From assembly GCA_965221215.1 (NCBI GenBank), contig OZ244872.1:620001-684000 (forward strand): a stretch of DNA of 64,000 bases, written 5' to 3'. The notes beneath the pieces are model-generated. The model searched no databases and had not been told where the DNA came from. It saw nothing but the letters and a program-made list of their open reading frames with translations. The translations under genes and the position numbers were made by a program. Positions 36,598-49,900 of the stretch are shown one piece after another (the stretch's first letter is position 1; the number at the start of each line of letters is the position of its first letter). The stretch is from Aldehydirespirator sp965221215. Its GTDB lineage: Bacteria; Actinomycetota; Acidimicrobiia; Acidimicrobiales; Aldehydirespiratoraceae.

Positions 36598-37521
36598 CTA
36601 GTGGGTCGATCCGGTGTTGACGATGGGGGTGGTCTGCTGCTCGCTGGTGAGGACCACCAGCAGGTTGGCCACCATCGAGGCCTTGGCCTGCTCGTCGAGG
36701 TCGACCACCGAGCGCTGGGCCAGCAATTCGAGGGCGTCCTCCACCATGCCGACCGCGCCCTCCACGATGGTGCGCCGGGCGGCCACCACCGCGGCGGCCT
36801 GCTGGCGCCGCAGCATGGCCTCGGCGATCTCGGTGGCGTAGGCCAGATGGTTCAGCCGGGTCTCGATCACTTCCACCCCGGCCCGGTCGAGGCGGTCCTG
36901 CACCTCGGCGTGGAGCGTGGCCGCCACGGTGTCGGGATCGGAGCGCAGCGACACCCGGTCGCCCTCGAAGTCGTCGTAGGGGTACTGGGTGCCGAGATGG
37001 CGGATGGCGGTCTCGCTCTGTACGTGGACGAAGTCCTCGAAGTCGTCCACCTCGAACACCGCGGCCGCAGTGTCGACCACCCGCCACACCACCACCGCGG
37101 AGATCTCGATGGGGTTGCCCTCGGCGTCGTTGACCTTGGAGACGCTGGTGGTGAAGTTGTGCACCCGCAGCGACACCTTGCGAGACTCCATGCGGGTGAA
37201 CGGGTTGGCCAGATGCCAGCCCGGCGACTCCACCGTGCCCTTGTAGCGGCCGAACAGGATCAGCACCAGGGCCTCGTTGGGCTGCACCAGGTACTGGCCG
37301 GGCCAGGAGAAGGCGAAGGTGATCGCGCCTACCGGGATGAGGAACACCAGCGGCCACGCCACTGCGATCACGCCGACGATCCCGGTGCCAAGCACGATTA
37401 GGCCGAGCAGCGCGATCACTGCGCCCAGCAGGCCCGGCTTGGTGCGGGCGGGGCGGGCCCTCACCGTGTGCTCGGCCGCACTGGCGGAATCAGAGGGGGA
37501 GGTCTCGGTCATGTCCGCCAT
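36598..37521 (-). CDS. SPFH/band-7 membrane protein
   Basis: This ~307-residue protein has two adjacent N-terminal hydrophobic segments (about residues 30-75) and then an SPFH domain: GQYLVQPNEALVLILFGRYKGT, NPIEISAVVVWRV, LDRAGVEVIETRLNHLAYA. The C-terminal coil is Ala-rich (MLRRQQAAAVVAARR), as in stomatin/flotillin-like proteins of membrane microdomains. The ATG at 37521 (MADMTE) is chosen; an in-frame GTG at 37542 would add seven residues. It heads the minus-strand run down to 32377. Confidence 0.87.
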   Translation of the reverse strand: MADMTETSPSDSASAAEHTVRARPARTKPGLLGAVIALLGLIVLGTGIVGVIAVAWPLVFLIPVGAITFAFSWPGQYLVQPNEALVLILFGRYKGTVESPGWHLANPFTRMESRKVSLRVHNFTTSVSKVNDAEGNPIEISAVVVWRVVDTAAAVFEVDDFEDFVHVQSETAIRHLGTQYPYDDFEGDRVSLRSDPDTVAATLHAEVQDRLDRAGVEVIETRLNHLAYATEIAEAMLRRQQAAAVVAARRTIVEGAVGMVEDALELLAQRSVVDLDEQAKASMVANLLVVLTSEQQTTPIVNTGSTH

Positions 37522-37614
37522 CTTGTCACCCGGATGTGACACTGGCTACTTGCAGTGCCCACGGCCCACACCGACACCTTGCCGCGCCAACAGCTGATCC
37601 ACACCCGTCGGCTC

Positions 37615-37695
37615 GGCCTATGGACGAATAGTTCCAATGCCGCGCTGCGAGACGCTTGGGAGCAATCCGCGCATGCTCATAGCCCAAGGGGTGGT
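37615..37695. repeat. Dispersed intergenic repeat, partial copy 2
   Basis: GACGAATAG...GCCGCGCTGCGAGACGCTTG and GAGCAATCCGCGCATGCTCATAGCC match the distal half of the repeats at 29277-29425 and 52820-52960. It lies upstream of the giant surface-protein gene. Confidence 0.65.
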
Positions 37696-37798
37696 GACCT
37701 CCACCGGGGGTTGGGGAGTATGATTGCGGGTTGGGTCGGGCCTGGCTTGGCTCGGCCCTAGCAGACACGACGTGAAGGACTGAGGCTAGGGGGCACTG

Positions 37799-37939
37799 AT
37801 GGCGGTGAGCGTCCTGAGGCGAGCGCTGGTGCAGGCCATGCTGCTCGCGTCGCGCGTCGGTGCGCATTTCGCTCCCCCCCCCCCCCCCCCTCGGATGTCA
37901 GCTAGGGCGGGGCTGCCTGCTGTCGGGCGGGTCGCCTAG
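37799..37939 (+). CDS. 46-codon leader ORF containing the poly-C tract
   Basis: The ATG at 37799 follows GGGGG by seven bases. The ORF encodes MAVSVLRRALVQAMLLASRV, then six prolines from the C tract, and ends at TAG 37937-37939. That stop shares its G with the GTG start of the giant gene (TAGTG). The giant GTG has no clear ribosome site, so translation of this ORF may feed it by coupling. No homology is recognised; it could be a chance ORF. Confidence 0.4.
   Translation: MAVSVLRRALVQAMLLASRVGAHFAPPPPPPRMSARAGLPAVGRVA
37874..37890. repeat. 17-C homopolymer tract
   Basis: Seventeen consecutive C bases lie 49 bp before the giant gene start. Tracts of this length are prone to slippage in replication and in sequencing. 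With 17 C the leader ORF ends exactly at the giant start. With 18 C it would end at TAG 37903-37905. With 16 C it would run past the start to 38066. Confidence 0.9.
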
Positions 37940-40900
37940 TGCGGCATCGGGCGGTGCGGCTACTGATTGTTGCGGTGTCGGCGGCGCTGGTGGGGTCGGT
38001 GCTGTCGGTGGCGCCGGTGCCGTTGTTGTCGGATCCAGGGGGGTTGCTGGGTCCGGCCGAGGCTGAGGCGCAGCAGGTCGCCTCGCAGGCGGTTCTGCAT
38101 CGCGACACGATTGTCGAGGGCCAGACCCGCGTTTTCCAGATCAGCAACGTCGCGACGCGGCCGGAGTACTACCTGCACGCCAGCGTGGCGGGCTCCTTCA
38201 GCGCCGAGGCGGGCGACGTCGCGATCACCACCAACAACCTGCGCGGCCAGGCGCTGAGCGTCACCCCCGACGCCGACGGCCCGCGCGCCTACCCCGACAG
38301 CGTCTACAGGCGCATCCGCTTCGAGGTGACGGCGAACAGCGACTCTGACGGCGCCGGCGACGAGACCTTCGGCGTACGCCTCTGCACCACCGCTGACTGT
38401 TCGGGTGGCACGGTGTTGGGTGAGTGGACGGTGACGATCACGGAGCCTCAGGCGGACACGACCCTCTCCGGCACGGGCGCGACGGTCACCATCCCCGGCG
38501 CCAGCGCGGTGTCCGTCATGGAGGTCTCCGCCAACGGCGACGGACGCGACCGCCGCGCCACGTTCAGCATCAACATCATGACCGCGCCCACGACGGACGT
38601 CGTCGTTGTCGCCTACACCGAAACGGGTGTGGCGACGAGTGCGACCGCCATGCGTCCCTTTGCGCGGATTAACAGTTCGCTCTCCCCCGACTACCCGCCC
38701 CACGGTGAAGCAGGCCACAACAATGTGCGGGCCGAGTACCTCGTTGGCTACTGGGCATCGGGCACAACGGGCCCCCAGGATTTCACCGTCATTTCCACCG
38801 ACAACGCTGTCGACAGCCCGGGCGGGACGATCACGGGCAACCTCAAGTTCCGCGTCCTTCAGGGCAACGCGTCCAATGGCAACAATTTCACCGACGCCAC
38901 TTCCGGCAACGCCGCCGTCTACAGCAACATCGCCATCCCGGACCTGCCCGTCATCGTCACCAACGACGATGAGCCGACTCGCGTCCGCTTGCTCCCTACT
39001 GCGCCTGCCGACAACGAAGCCACCGAGGGCAACACGGACAAGGCCACGGTCCTGGTCAAGCTCGACCGCGCGCTGGTCGCGGGCGAGGAGGTCACGGCGC
39101 TGCTGACCTTCATCGGCGCAGACCTGGGCACGAACTTCACTCTTGCCGCGCAAAGCGGGCAGACCGGCGTCACCTACGCCGACTCCGACGACGCAACGAA
39201 GGGGCTCGTCACCCTCGCCGGCGCGGGCGTGCAGGAGGGCGTGATCGAGGTCACCGCGCTCTCCGACAGCGACGATGACAGTCAAACGCTGCAGATCGGG
39301 ATGCCGCCGTTCGACCAGCCCTGGCGCGCCAATTTCCACCGCTCGAACCTCGCCGGCGGGGTCTGCGCCGCGCACGGCTGCCCCGGCCGCCCCCAGGGCG
39401 ACCCCGGCCAGCGCTTCCAGTCCGTCACCCTCGCCGAGGCGGTGCCCGGCCTCACGATCATCGAGAACGAAGACCCCGAGTTGCGCGTGGTCACGGAGGG
39501 CAAGGATTACAGCTACACCCTTCAGTTGAACACGGCGCCGTCGAACGCCGTCACCGTCACCACCACGATCGCATCAGGCGGATCGGTGCAGGCCGGCGGC
39601 ACTCTCACGTTCAACAGCGGCAACCATGCGATGCCGCAAACGGTGACGGTGCGCCCCACGGGCAACAGCACGGACGAGCCGCGGCGGACGCTGACCGTGA
39701 CCCACGCCTTCAGCGGCGACACCACCTATGCCGGCCTGCCCAACGTCACCCACGAGGTGAACGTGCTGGACGACGATGCCACCACGGTCACGATGGCTGG
39801 CGCGGGCGTGCGCGACCCGGGCAACTCGTCCACCAGTGGGAACATCTCGCGCATCATGGTCGAGGGTGACGCCGCGCGCGTCGACCGCACCCTCACCATC
39901 TCGCTGAGCCGTGCCCTGGTGGATGGCGAGTATGTTCGCGTGCCCCTCCGCGTCGAGGCCGTGGCCAATGGCAACGCCCCGGCACTGGAAGCGGATCCGC
40001 CGGACAGCGAAGACGGCGATCCTGCTCTGCCGCGTGATCTTGACCCTCGCCGCACCACCGTGGAGAGCGTCCGCGGGCCGCGCGCGAGCGCGAACGTCGC
40101 CTGGCCGCCGATCCACAACGATGTCGTCATGACCGCCACCGGCACCGGCGTGACCTATGAGCACTCCAACCGCTACACGCCGAATCACATCGGCTTCCGC
40201 TACATCGAGTTCCGGGGCACCGGCGCGCAGACCGCCACGATCGTCGTCCATGCCCGCGAGGGTTTCGACGACGGCGAGCACTATGACGAGGCCTTCGCCA
40301 TCACCTTTCCCGACAATTTCCGCGTGTTCGACGAGGACACGGACCAGCCGCTGAGCAGAGCCCCTGTCGACAGCAACCTGGGCGGCGGCATCGCGGCCTC
40401 CCCGGTCGACGGTGAAGCGTGGTTCGGCATCACCGACGATGAGGAGCCTGAGACAGTCGGCCATGAAGTCGCCCTGGACTGGGCGTTCATCCCCAGTGGA
40501 CTGAACGCCCCGGGCGACCAGTTCCGCCTGATCTACGTGACGAGTCAGGAAACGGCCGCAACGAGCGGTGACATCTCCACGTATGACGCCTTTGTGCGCG
40601 CCGAGATAACAGGGAACGACCTGGTGAACGGGGGAGTCACCGCCATGGTCCCCTACGCCGACTCCTTCAGGGTCGTAGGCGAGGCCGCGGCACTTGCATA
40701 CGATCACGCGCGGTTCGACAATGACAACAGTGAGCACCCGAACGTCCCCATCTACTGGGTCGGCGGCAGCAAGGTCGCTGACGACAACGCCGACTTCACC
40801 GATAACACCTGGGATGACGAAGCGAATCCGCGCCATGCCGACGGAACAGCGGCCACCATTGACTCGGACGGCTACTGGACCGGGACTGGCTATACAGGGA

Positions 40901-43900
40901 GACTGCGGGATTATGGCGGCTTTTGGACTTGCAGTTGGGGCTCCCAAGGCTACCCAGAATATCCACACTTGGGCGGATCGAGAGTCTCTGTCGGATACCT
41001 GAACGCGAACGATCGATATCATTTCAATCCGCTGGGACCTGAGCCGTTCAGCGGCGAAAACCCCGGACAGGGCTTTTGTCATTCCTTCCCCAGCAGCCAA
41101 ATGCGCCCCATGTACGCACTCTCCGGCCTGTTCACGGTTGTGGGCGAGGTGAGCATCGAGGGAGGGGAGGCGACCGAGGGCAACTCGATCACCTTCACAG
41201 TGTCTCGCCCGGTCGCGGAGACATCAGCGACAACCGTGACGTACACTCTCAGCAACGGACGCGGCATCACCGGAGACCCCGCCTACAGCATCGCCACCGG
41301 CGCGGCGGGCGGCTCCGGCGCTGACTACACCAACGACTACACAGGCGCCGGCAGTGTCACCATCGCCGCGAATCAGAAGTCTGCCACCTTCACCGTCCCC
41401 ACCACTCAGGACAGCACCTACGAGGGTGACCACTATTTCACCGTGCAGCTCACCGGCGCCGGATCGCAAAGTGTCGATGTTCGCAAGGCCAGCGCCGTCG
41501 GCACGATCACCGACGCCGCGGACAGGCCCTCCTTGCAGTTCAGCCCGGCTGCGGTCAGCGCTTCGGAGTCGGGGGGCGCGGCGGAGCTGACGGTGACGAG
41601 GACGGGGGCGACGCTGGTGCCGTCGTCGGTGGCGTGGACGACGGCGGACGGGACGGGCGCGGGCGGGGCGTCGCATCCGGGTGATTACACGTCGGCGACG
41701 GGGACGGTGCAGTTCGCCGCGAGCGAGGCGTCGAAGACGTTCACCGTCGCTATCACGGCGGACGGTGTGAGCGAGAGCGCGGAGACGTTCACGGTCGTGC
41801 TCAGCGACCCGGTCGACGCGACGCTGGGCGGCGCGTCGACGGCGACGGTCACGGTGACCGACACCGACACGGGACCGCCACCGACCGTCGACGTCACGAT
41901 CTCCGCCTCTGCTGCGGTCGCGGTCGAGGGCGCGGCCGGCCCCAGGCTCACGGTGACTGTCAGCCGCGCGCTGGCGCAGGGCCAGTCGGTGACGGTGCCG
42001 CTGTCGTTCAAGGGCGCGACCGTGGCCGATGACTACGGTTTGGTTGATTCGACAACGGCGCCGGGGGTTTCGCTCGTCGATTCGGGCGGAACGCACACGC
42101 GTCAGAACCCGGCGGTGCAGTTCGCGGGGAGCGGGACGTCGGCGGAGTTGAGGATCAACTTCCGCGAGAACAGTACACGCACTCAGCCCTACCTCGTCGT
42201 TGACTATGGGACGGCGGACCTCGCGCCGAGCGGCAGCGGGGTGACGGTGGGTGCGCTCGCGGGCGGGCCCATCGGCGTCGTGCTGCAGGACAATGAGACC
42301 GGCGACGTCGAGGTGCCGGCGGATTGGCCGCTTGCGCCGTCGGGTTTGAGCGCGGGCGACGACTTCCGGCTGCTGTTTCGCACCTCGGCGGCGCGCGACG
42401 CGACATCGTCGGACATCGCCGACTATGACGCGTTCGTGCGCAACGTGCTGGCGACGGGCGGCCACGCGGACGTCTTGCCCTATGCGGGCTTTTTCAAGGT
42501 GTTCGGCTCGACGCGCAGCAGTTCGGGCTCGGCGGGCACGACGGCGCGCGTGCACAACGCCATGGCGGCGGAACACACCGGCCACGTGCCCTCGAACGGA
42601 TGGACCGACGGCTCGGCGGCGTCGAGCGTCGGCAGCACCACCGTCGGGGTGCCTGTCTATTGGCTGGGCGGCGCGATCTTGGCCAACAACTATGCCGACA
42701 TGTGCGATTTGGGCTGGTCGGGGTCCGGCAGCGGCGTCAGGAGCGGCTTTGATGCTGACGACCCCCGCAGCGAGGACGGGGAGCGCAACGTCCCGCCGGG
42801 GACGACCAACTATCGGCCCTATTCGCCCTGGACGGGCACGGGCAACGCCTGCGAGGCATTCAACCACCCCCTGGGGGCCGCCACGGTGTCTCACGGGTCC
42901 GCCGACAGCGGCGGCGGGCAGACGCTGCTGCACCAGGCCGCCGCGGCCAACACGCAGCAGCGGCCGCTGTTCGGGTTGTCGCCGGTGTTCAAGGTGGCGG
43001 CGCAGGCGGCGCTGCCGCAGCTGGGGTTCACAGGCGCTGCGTTCCGGTCTGACGAGGACGACGGCACGGTCTCGGTGACCGTGAATGCCGATCCGGCGCC
43101 GAGCGCCAACCTCGCGGTGACTTACACGGTCGCGGACTCGTCGAGCGGGCAGCCGGGACTCGAGGCGACGAGCGGATCGGACTTCACCGCGCCCTCGGGC
43201 TCGTTCACCATCGACGCCGGCGCGACGAGCGGCACGATCGACATCATGATCACCGACGACAGCGTCTTTGAGAAGAATGAGAGTTTCCGGCTGGTGCTCA
43301 CTGCGTCGTCTGGCTACACCGTAGACCTGCCAATGAGCAACGCAATCGTCACCATCCACGACAACGATCGCGCCGATCTCACGCTCGGGCAGGCGTCGTA
43401 CACGGCGTTGGAGAGCGCCGGCGCCGTCGCGGTCACCGTCAACTTGAGCGCGGCCGCGCCCGACGCGGTGAACGTCAGGCTCGCCTTGGCCGACGGCACG
43501 GCGACGGGCTCCAGCGGCGGCGCCGGCGCCGACTTCGACAGCGACGCGCTGACGGCGACGATCGCGGCCGGGGCAGACACCGCAACGTTCAGCATCCCGA
43601 TCACCGGCGACGGCGCAGCCGAGCCCGACGAGACGTTCACCGCGACGCTCCAAAAGGGCAGCGGCGGCGTGACCGCGAACACGGACCTTGGCGACCCGCG
43701 CGCCGCCACCATCACCATCGCGGACGACGACCACGCGCAGGGGCTGCTGTTCGCCCCGCCGGCCGCCACCGGCCTGACGCTGGACGAGGGCGCCACGGCC
43801 ACCTACACCGTCCGCCCGGCGACCGCGCCGACGGGCACGGTGACGGTGACGATCACCGGCGCGGGCTCCGGCATCACCGTCGACACCGACCCCTCGATGG

Positions 43901-46900
43901 CGAGCGACCAGAACACGCTGACGTTCACGACGTCTGACTGGTACATCGCGCAAGAGGTCACCGTCACCGCGGGCCAGGACCTGAACGCCGCCAACGAGAC
44001 GGTCACGCTCACCCACGCGCCGACCGGCGGCGGCTATTCGTCGAGCCACAACGCCGACTTCGCCGTCACCGCGGACGACGACGAGACGGCGGTGCCGGTG
44101 ACCGTGACGATGTCCGCCTCCGACGGCGACTCAGACGGCAACGCGGTGGAGAACGGCGCGGGCACGACCGGCTACCGGACGATCACGGTCGCGCTGGGCC
44201 GGGCGCTGACCGGCGCGGAGACGGTGACGGTGCCGCTGACGGTGGTGGGCGCGACGGTCGCGGACGACTACACCTTTGATCTGCAGCCGGGGACGCAGAC
44301 GGGCGTGACGCTGTTGAACTCGGGCGCGACCCACACGGCGCAGGACCCGGCGCTGCGGTTCGTGTCCGGCGGCACCTCGGCGACGCTGCGGCTGCGGCCG
44401 GTCAACGACAGCGACCGCGAGCAGCCCTACGCGGTCGTCGCGTACGGGACGGGCAGCCGCGCGCCCTCGGGCGTCAACGTGGCGCTGGGCGATGTGACCG
44501 GCGGGCCGGTCGGGATCGTGCTGGTGGATGATGAGACGGGCGATGTCGAGGTGCCGTCGTCGTGGGGGCTGGTGCCGTCGGGCGTAGGGCCGGGCGACGA
44601 TTTCCGGCTGCTGTTCCGCACCTCGTCGGGGCGCGACGCCACCTCGGGGGACATCGCCGTCTACGACGCCTTCGTTCGCGGGGTGCTGGCGGCGGGCGGC
44701 CACGCGGACGTCTTGCCCTACGCGGGCTTCTTCAAGGTGTTCGCGAGCACGCGCAGCTCCAGCGGCAGCACGGGCGCGACGGCGCGCTTCCACAATGGAC
44801 TGGTCACGACCGGGGAACACAACGACCACCACGATCAGGCGGGCGACGTGTGGGCGGACGGGTCGGCGCGGAGCACGCGCAACACGGCGCGAACGCGCAT
44901 CTATTGGCTCAACGGCCCGATCCTCGCCAACAACTACGCAGACTTGTGTGACCTCAACTGGACGAGCACCCCCGGCATCAGCAACGGCTTCGACCGTGCC
45001 GACCCGCGCAGCGAGGACGGCACGCAAAACAACCCCGACAGCCCCGGCCAGGCGCAACAGCCGTGGACGGGTTCGGGCAACGCCTGCGAGGCGTGGAACC
45101 ATCCGCTGGGAGCCAGCACGGTCTCGCACGGCGCTGTCGACAGCGCCGGCAGCCTCTGGCACGACGCGGCGGCGGCGAACACGCAGACGCGGCCCATGTA
45201 CGGCCTGTCGCCGGTCTTCACCGTGGAGGGGGCGACGGCGGAGCTGAGCGTCTCGGCGAGCGGGACGGTGACCGAGGGCTCCACGCTGACGGTCACGGTG
45301 ACGCTGAGCAAGAACGCGGACGCGAACCTGTCGGTTCCGGTGCGGATGCGCACGAGCGGCAGCCCGACGGCGTCGGCTGGGGATTTCTCGCTGTCTGGCG
45401 GCGGCAGCGTCGCCATCGCGGGCGGCTCCAGCAGCGGGACGCTGACCTTCACCGCGGTCGACGACGACATCGACGAGGACGCGGAGACGCTGGTGCTGGA
45501 GTTCGGGGCGCTGCCGGCGGGCGTCGTCGCGGGCTCGGCGGACAGCGTCGCGATCACGATCAACGACAACGACACGGCCGGGGTCACCGTCGCGCAGTCG
45601 GGCGGCACGACGGTCGTCGCCGAGAACGGCGGCACGGACACCTACACGGTGGCGCTGAACACGCAGCCGCTGACGAACGTGGAGGTCACGCTCACGAGCG
45701 GGGCGGCGTCGGCGGCGCTGCTGAGTGGGGGCGGGCAGACGAATCAGGGCACGCTGACGCTGACGTTCACGACGGGCAACTGGAACACGGCCCAGACGGT
45801 GACGGTGCGCGGCGTGAACGACGACATCGACAACGCCAACGACCGCCGCGACGTGACGATCACCCAGGCGGTGACGCAGGGCGACACGAACGGCAAGTAC
45901 ACCACCAGCACCAACGTGGCGAACGTGAGCGTGCGCGTCGACGACGACGACACCGCGGCGGTGACGGTCGTCGGCGGCCCGTTGACGGTCAACGAGGACC
46001 AGAGCGACACCGACGACTACACGGTCGCGCTGGCCACGCAGCCCATCGCCAACATCACGGTCACGGCCACGGCGCCGGCGGGCACGCGGGTCAGCGACGA
46101 CGGCGGCTCGACGTGGGGCTCGTCGGTGGATCTGGTGTTCACGTCGGGCACGTCGGGGAACTGGGCCACGGCCCAGACCGTGACGGTGCGCGGCCACCAG
46201 GACGTCATCGACAACCCCGGCGATGAGCGCTCCGGCACGATCACCAACGCGATCACCTCGGGCAACGGCGACGGCGTCCGTTACACGCCATCGACGCCGA
46301 CCATCGCCGGCGTGGCGGTGACGGTCACCGATGACGACGATCCGCCGACGGCGATCACGCTGAGCGTGGACGACGATTTCGTCCGGGAGAGCGACGGCGC
46401 GACGGCGATCACGGTCACGGCGACGGTGCAGGGCGCGACCCGCTTCGGAGTCGCCAAGGCGGTCGCGGTGACGGCCACCCCGCTCGCCGACAGGACCGGC
46501 TTCAACTATGTGGACATGGCGGCGGTGAGCGCGTTCACGATCACCATCGGCGCCGGGGCGCAGTCGGCTGAGGGGATGTTCACGCTCACGCCCGACGACG
46601 ACATCGTCGACGAGGTGACCAACCTGGTCGCGGTGGCCGGCAGCATCGGCGGCGACACCGCGACGACGATCAACCCGGACGAGATCGTGCTGCAAGACGA
46701 CGACGCCGCGCCGACGGCGGTCTCTTTGAGCGTCAACCCGACGGCGGTCAGCGAGAACGGCGGCGCTCGGAGTATCGCGGTGACTGCGACGGTGCAGGGC
46801 TCGACCCGGTTCGGGACAGACAAGACGGTGGCGGTGTCGGTGGCGGGCCACAACGCGGCGGGCGCGGTGGGGTTCACCCAGGTGTCGACGTTCAATGTGG

Positions 46901-49900
46901 TGATCTCCGCGGAGCAGCAGACGTCGTCGGGCAGCGACAGTTTCACGCTGACTCCCGACAACAACATCTGGAACGAACAGGACGGCTCGGCGGTGCTCAG
47001 CGGCACGTTGTCGGGGGTGACGGTCAACGGTGCGAGCGTGACGTTGACCAACGACGACGCCGAGCCGCCGGGGGTGACCCTGTCGGTGAGCGACGAGATG
47101 ATCGGCGAGGCCGACGGGGCTCAGACGATAACGGTGACCGCGACGGTGAACGGCGCTACCCGCTACGGCACGGCGCGCACGGTGAACGTGAGCGTGACGG
47201 GTTCGGGCAACGCGGATGCGGTGGACTTCACGGCTTCGGCGCCGATGGCGATCATGCTGGCGCCGGGTGACCGCACCGCAACGACGACGTTCACGCTGAC
47301 GCCGACCGCCGACAGTGTGGACGAGTTCGACGAGACGGTCACGGTGTCGGGCACGGGAGCGGACATCGCGGCGTTCACCGATGCGTCGATCACGCTGACC
47401 GACGACGACGCGACCACGCTGACGATGACTGCGCCCGCGGGTGCGGTGGCTGAGAGCGGCGGCACCACCGACGTGACGCTGACCTTGTCACGGGCTTTGG
47501 TGGCGGGCGAGTCGGTGACGGTGCCGCTGGATGTGGTGGGAGCGGCGGCTGGGTCCGATTACGCGCTGGGGTTGCAGCCGTCGTCGCAGACCGGTGTGGC
47601 GCTGTCTGTATCGGGCTCTGACAGCGTCCAGGCGCCCAAGGTGACTTTGGGCACTGGCGCTGAGACCGCGGTGCTGCGGTTCACCGCGGTTGACGACAGC
47701 ACCCGCACGCAGCCCTATGTGCTGGTGCGCTACGGCGCCGGGGCGCGGGCGCCGTCGGGCGCGGGCGTGGATTTCGCGGCGCCGGCGGATGGGCCGGTGG
47801 GCTGGGTGATCACCGACAACGAGACCGGCGACATTGTGGTGCCGCAGTCTTGGGCGCTGTCGCCCAGCGGTGTGCAGAATCAGGGCGAGCCGAGGTTCCG
47901 GCTGGTGTTCGTGTCGTCGGCCAAACGCGACGCCTCGTCGGGAGACATCGCCGAATATGACGCGTTCATCCGCGGTCTGCTCGCGCAGGGGCACACTGCG
48001 GTTGTTCCCTATGCGGGGTTCTTCACCGTTGTGGGGTCCACCTCGGGCGTGCATCTGAGGGACCACGCGAACGTGGCGGGATCTGCGGCGATGCCGTTCT
48101 ATTGGCTGGGCGAGACCGGAGACACCACCAAGCGGGTCGCGGTGGACAACAGCCAGTTCCGCGGCGAGTGGATCGACACCGAGACGCCGTCTTCGCAGAG
48201 CGTGCCCCGCAACGAGTCCGGCACCGTGGTGTCGGTCGACAGCAACGGCTATTTCACCGGATCCACCGCCGCGGGGGCGCGGTCGGCCAATCCGCTGGGC
48301 TCGACGAACGTCACGGTCGGCTATCTCAACGACAGCGGCAGCGGCCGGGCGCCGCTGGGCAGCACCCAGACGGCCGCCAACACCGCCACGCGCAGCTTCT
48401 ACGGGTTGTCGCCGGTGTTCGTGCGGGCCAGCGACCCTGTCGTCTCGGTGACCACATCGCAGACGTCGGTGGCTGAGGGCACCGCTTTGAGCTTCACCGT
48501 GAGCGCCGACCCCGCGCCGCCCAACGCGATAACAGTGCGGTTGTGGGTCTCGCAGAACTCCGGGCGCGACATGGTGCCCGTCGTCGGGGAGCAGATGGTG
48601 GCGTTCGCGGCGGGCGACACCTCCAAGACGCTCACGGTGGCCACTGCCGGCGACAACAGCGACGAGGCCGACGCCGAGGTATCGGCGAGGGTGTTGAACA
48701 ACGCCGGCTACACGGTGAGCGCCACCGCCGCCGAGGCGTCGGTGACAGTCACCGACAACGACGCCATGACCGTGTCGGTGTCTGGCGGCGGCGCAAGCGT
48801 GAGCGAGGGATCGAGCCGCGACTACACCGTCGATCCGGGCCGCAGCCTGTTGTCGGGCGAGACGGTCACGGTGAACTTCGCCCCCGCGGGCAGCGCCACC
48901 CGGGGCTCGGACTACACGATCACCTGCCACGGCACAGGCGTGACCTGCGCCGGCCTGGGCGGGACTGCACCGAGCCTGACCATCACCGGCGGCAGCGGCG
49001 TGCGCAACGCCACCATCCGCATCAACGCCCAGACCGACACGATCCACCCCGAGTCGGGAGAGACCGCCGGGATCAGCCTGCGCTCCGGGCACACCAGCAC
49101 CGGCTCGGGCGGCCCCTTCTCGGTGAGCGGCTCACCGTCGACGTTCACCATTGCGAGCACCGCCCCCGCCGCGATCACCGCCAGCTTCGGCGCCGCCGCC
49201 TACAGCGGCGGAGAGGCGGCCGGGAACCGCACGGTCACGATCCCGGTGAACCTGTCCGCCGCGGCGCCGTCGGGCGGGCTGAGCATCGCCTACGCCGCGC
49301 ACAGCTCGGGCACGGCCGCCTCCGCCGACTACGGCGTCAGCCCGGCAAGCAGCGTGAGCATCGCCGCGGGGGCCACCTCCGCCAGCATCACGGTGACCAT
49401 CACCGACGACGCGCTCCACGAAGGCTCGGAAACCATCGTCGTCGACATCAGCGGCGGCTCCGGCTACAGCCCCGGCGCGACCGCGCGCACGACCGTCACG
49501 ATCACCGACGACGACCCCGCGCCCACAACCGTCGCGTTGAGCGTCGACGACACGTCCGTGGGCGAAGGCGACGGCGCCACCACGATCACCGTCACCGCGA
49601 CGGTCGGCGGGACCACGCGCTGGGGCGCCGCGCAGACCGTCGCCGCGTCCGTCGCCGGCTCCGGCGGCCAGGGCGTCGTCGGCTTCACCGCGCAGCCCGC
49701 CACCTTCAACATCGCCATCGCCGCCGGCGCGCAGACCGGCACCGGCATGTTCACGCTCACCCCCACCGACAACGGCGTCGACGAGAACGACGAGACGGTC
49801 ACGGTCTCGGGCACGCACGGCGGCGCCACCGTCAGCTCCGCCACCATCACCCTGACCGACGACGACACCGCCCCGGCGACGCCGGTGACCGTCACCATGT

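Noticed and set aside
37799..37939. In-frame fusion of the leader ORF to the giant protein after slippage of the C tract
   Set aside because: The giant frame has TAG at 37903-37905 between the tract and the GTG, so no tract length gives a continuous fusion.
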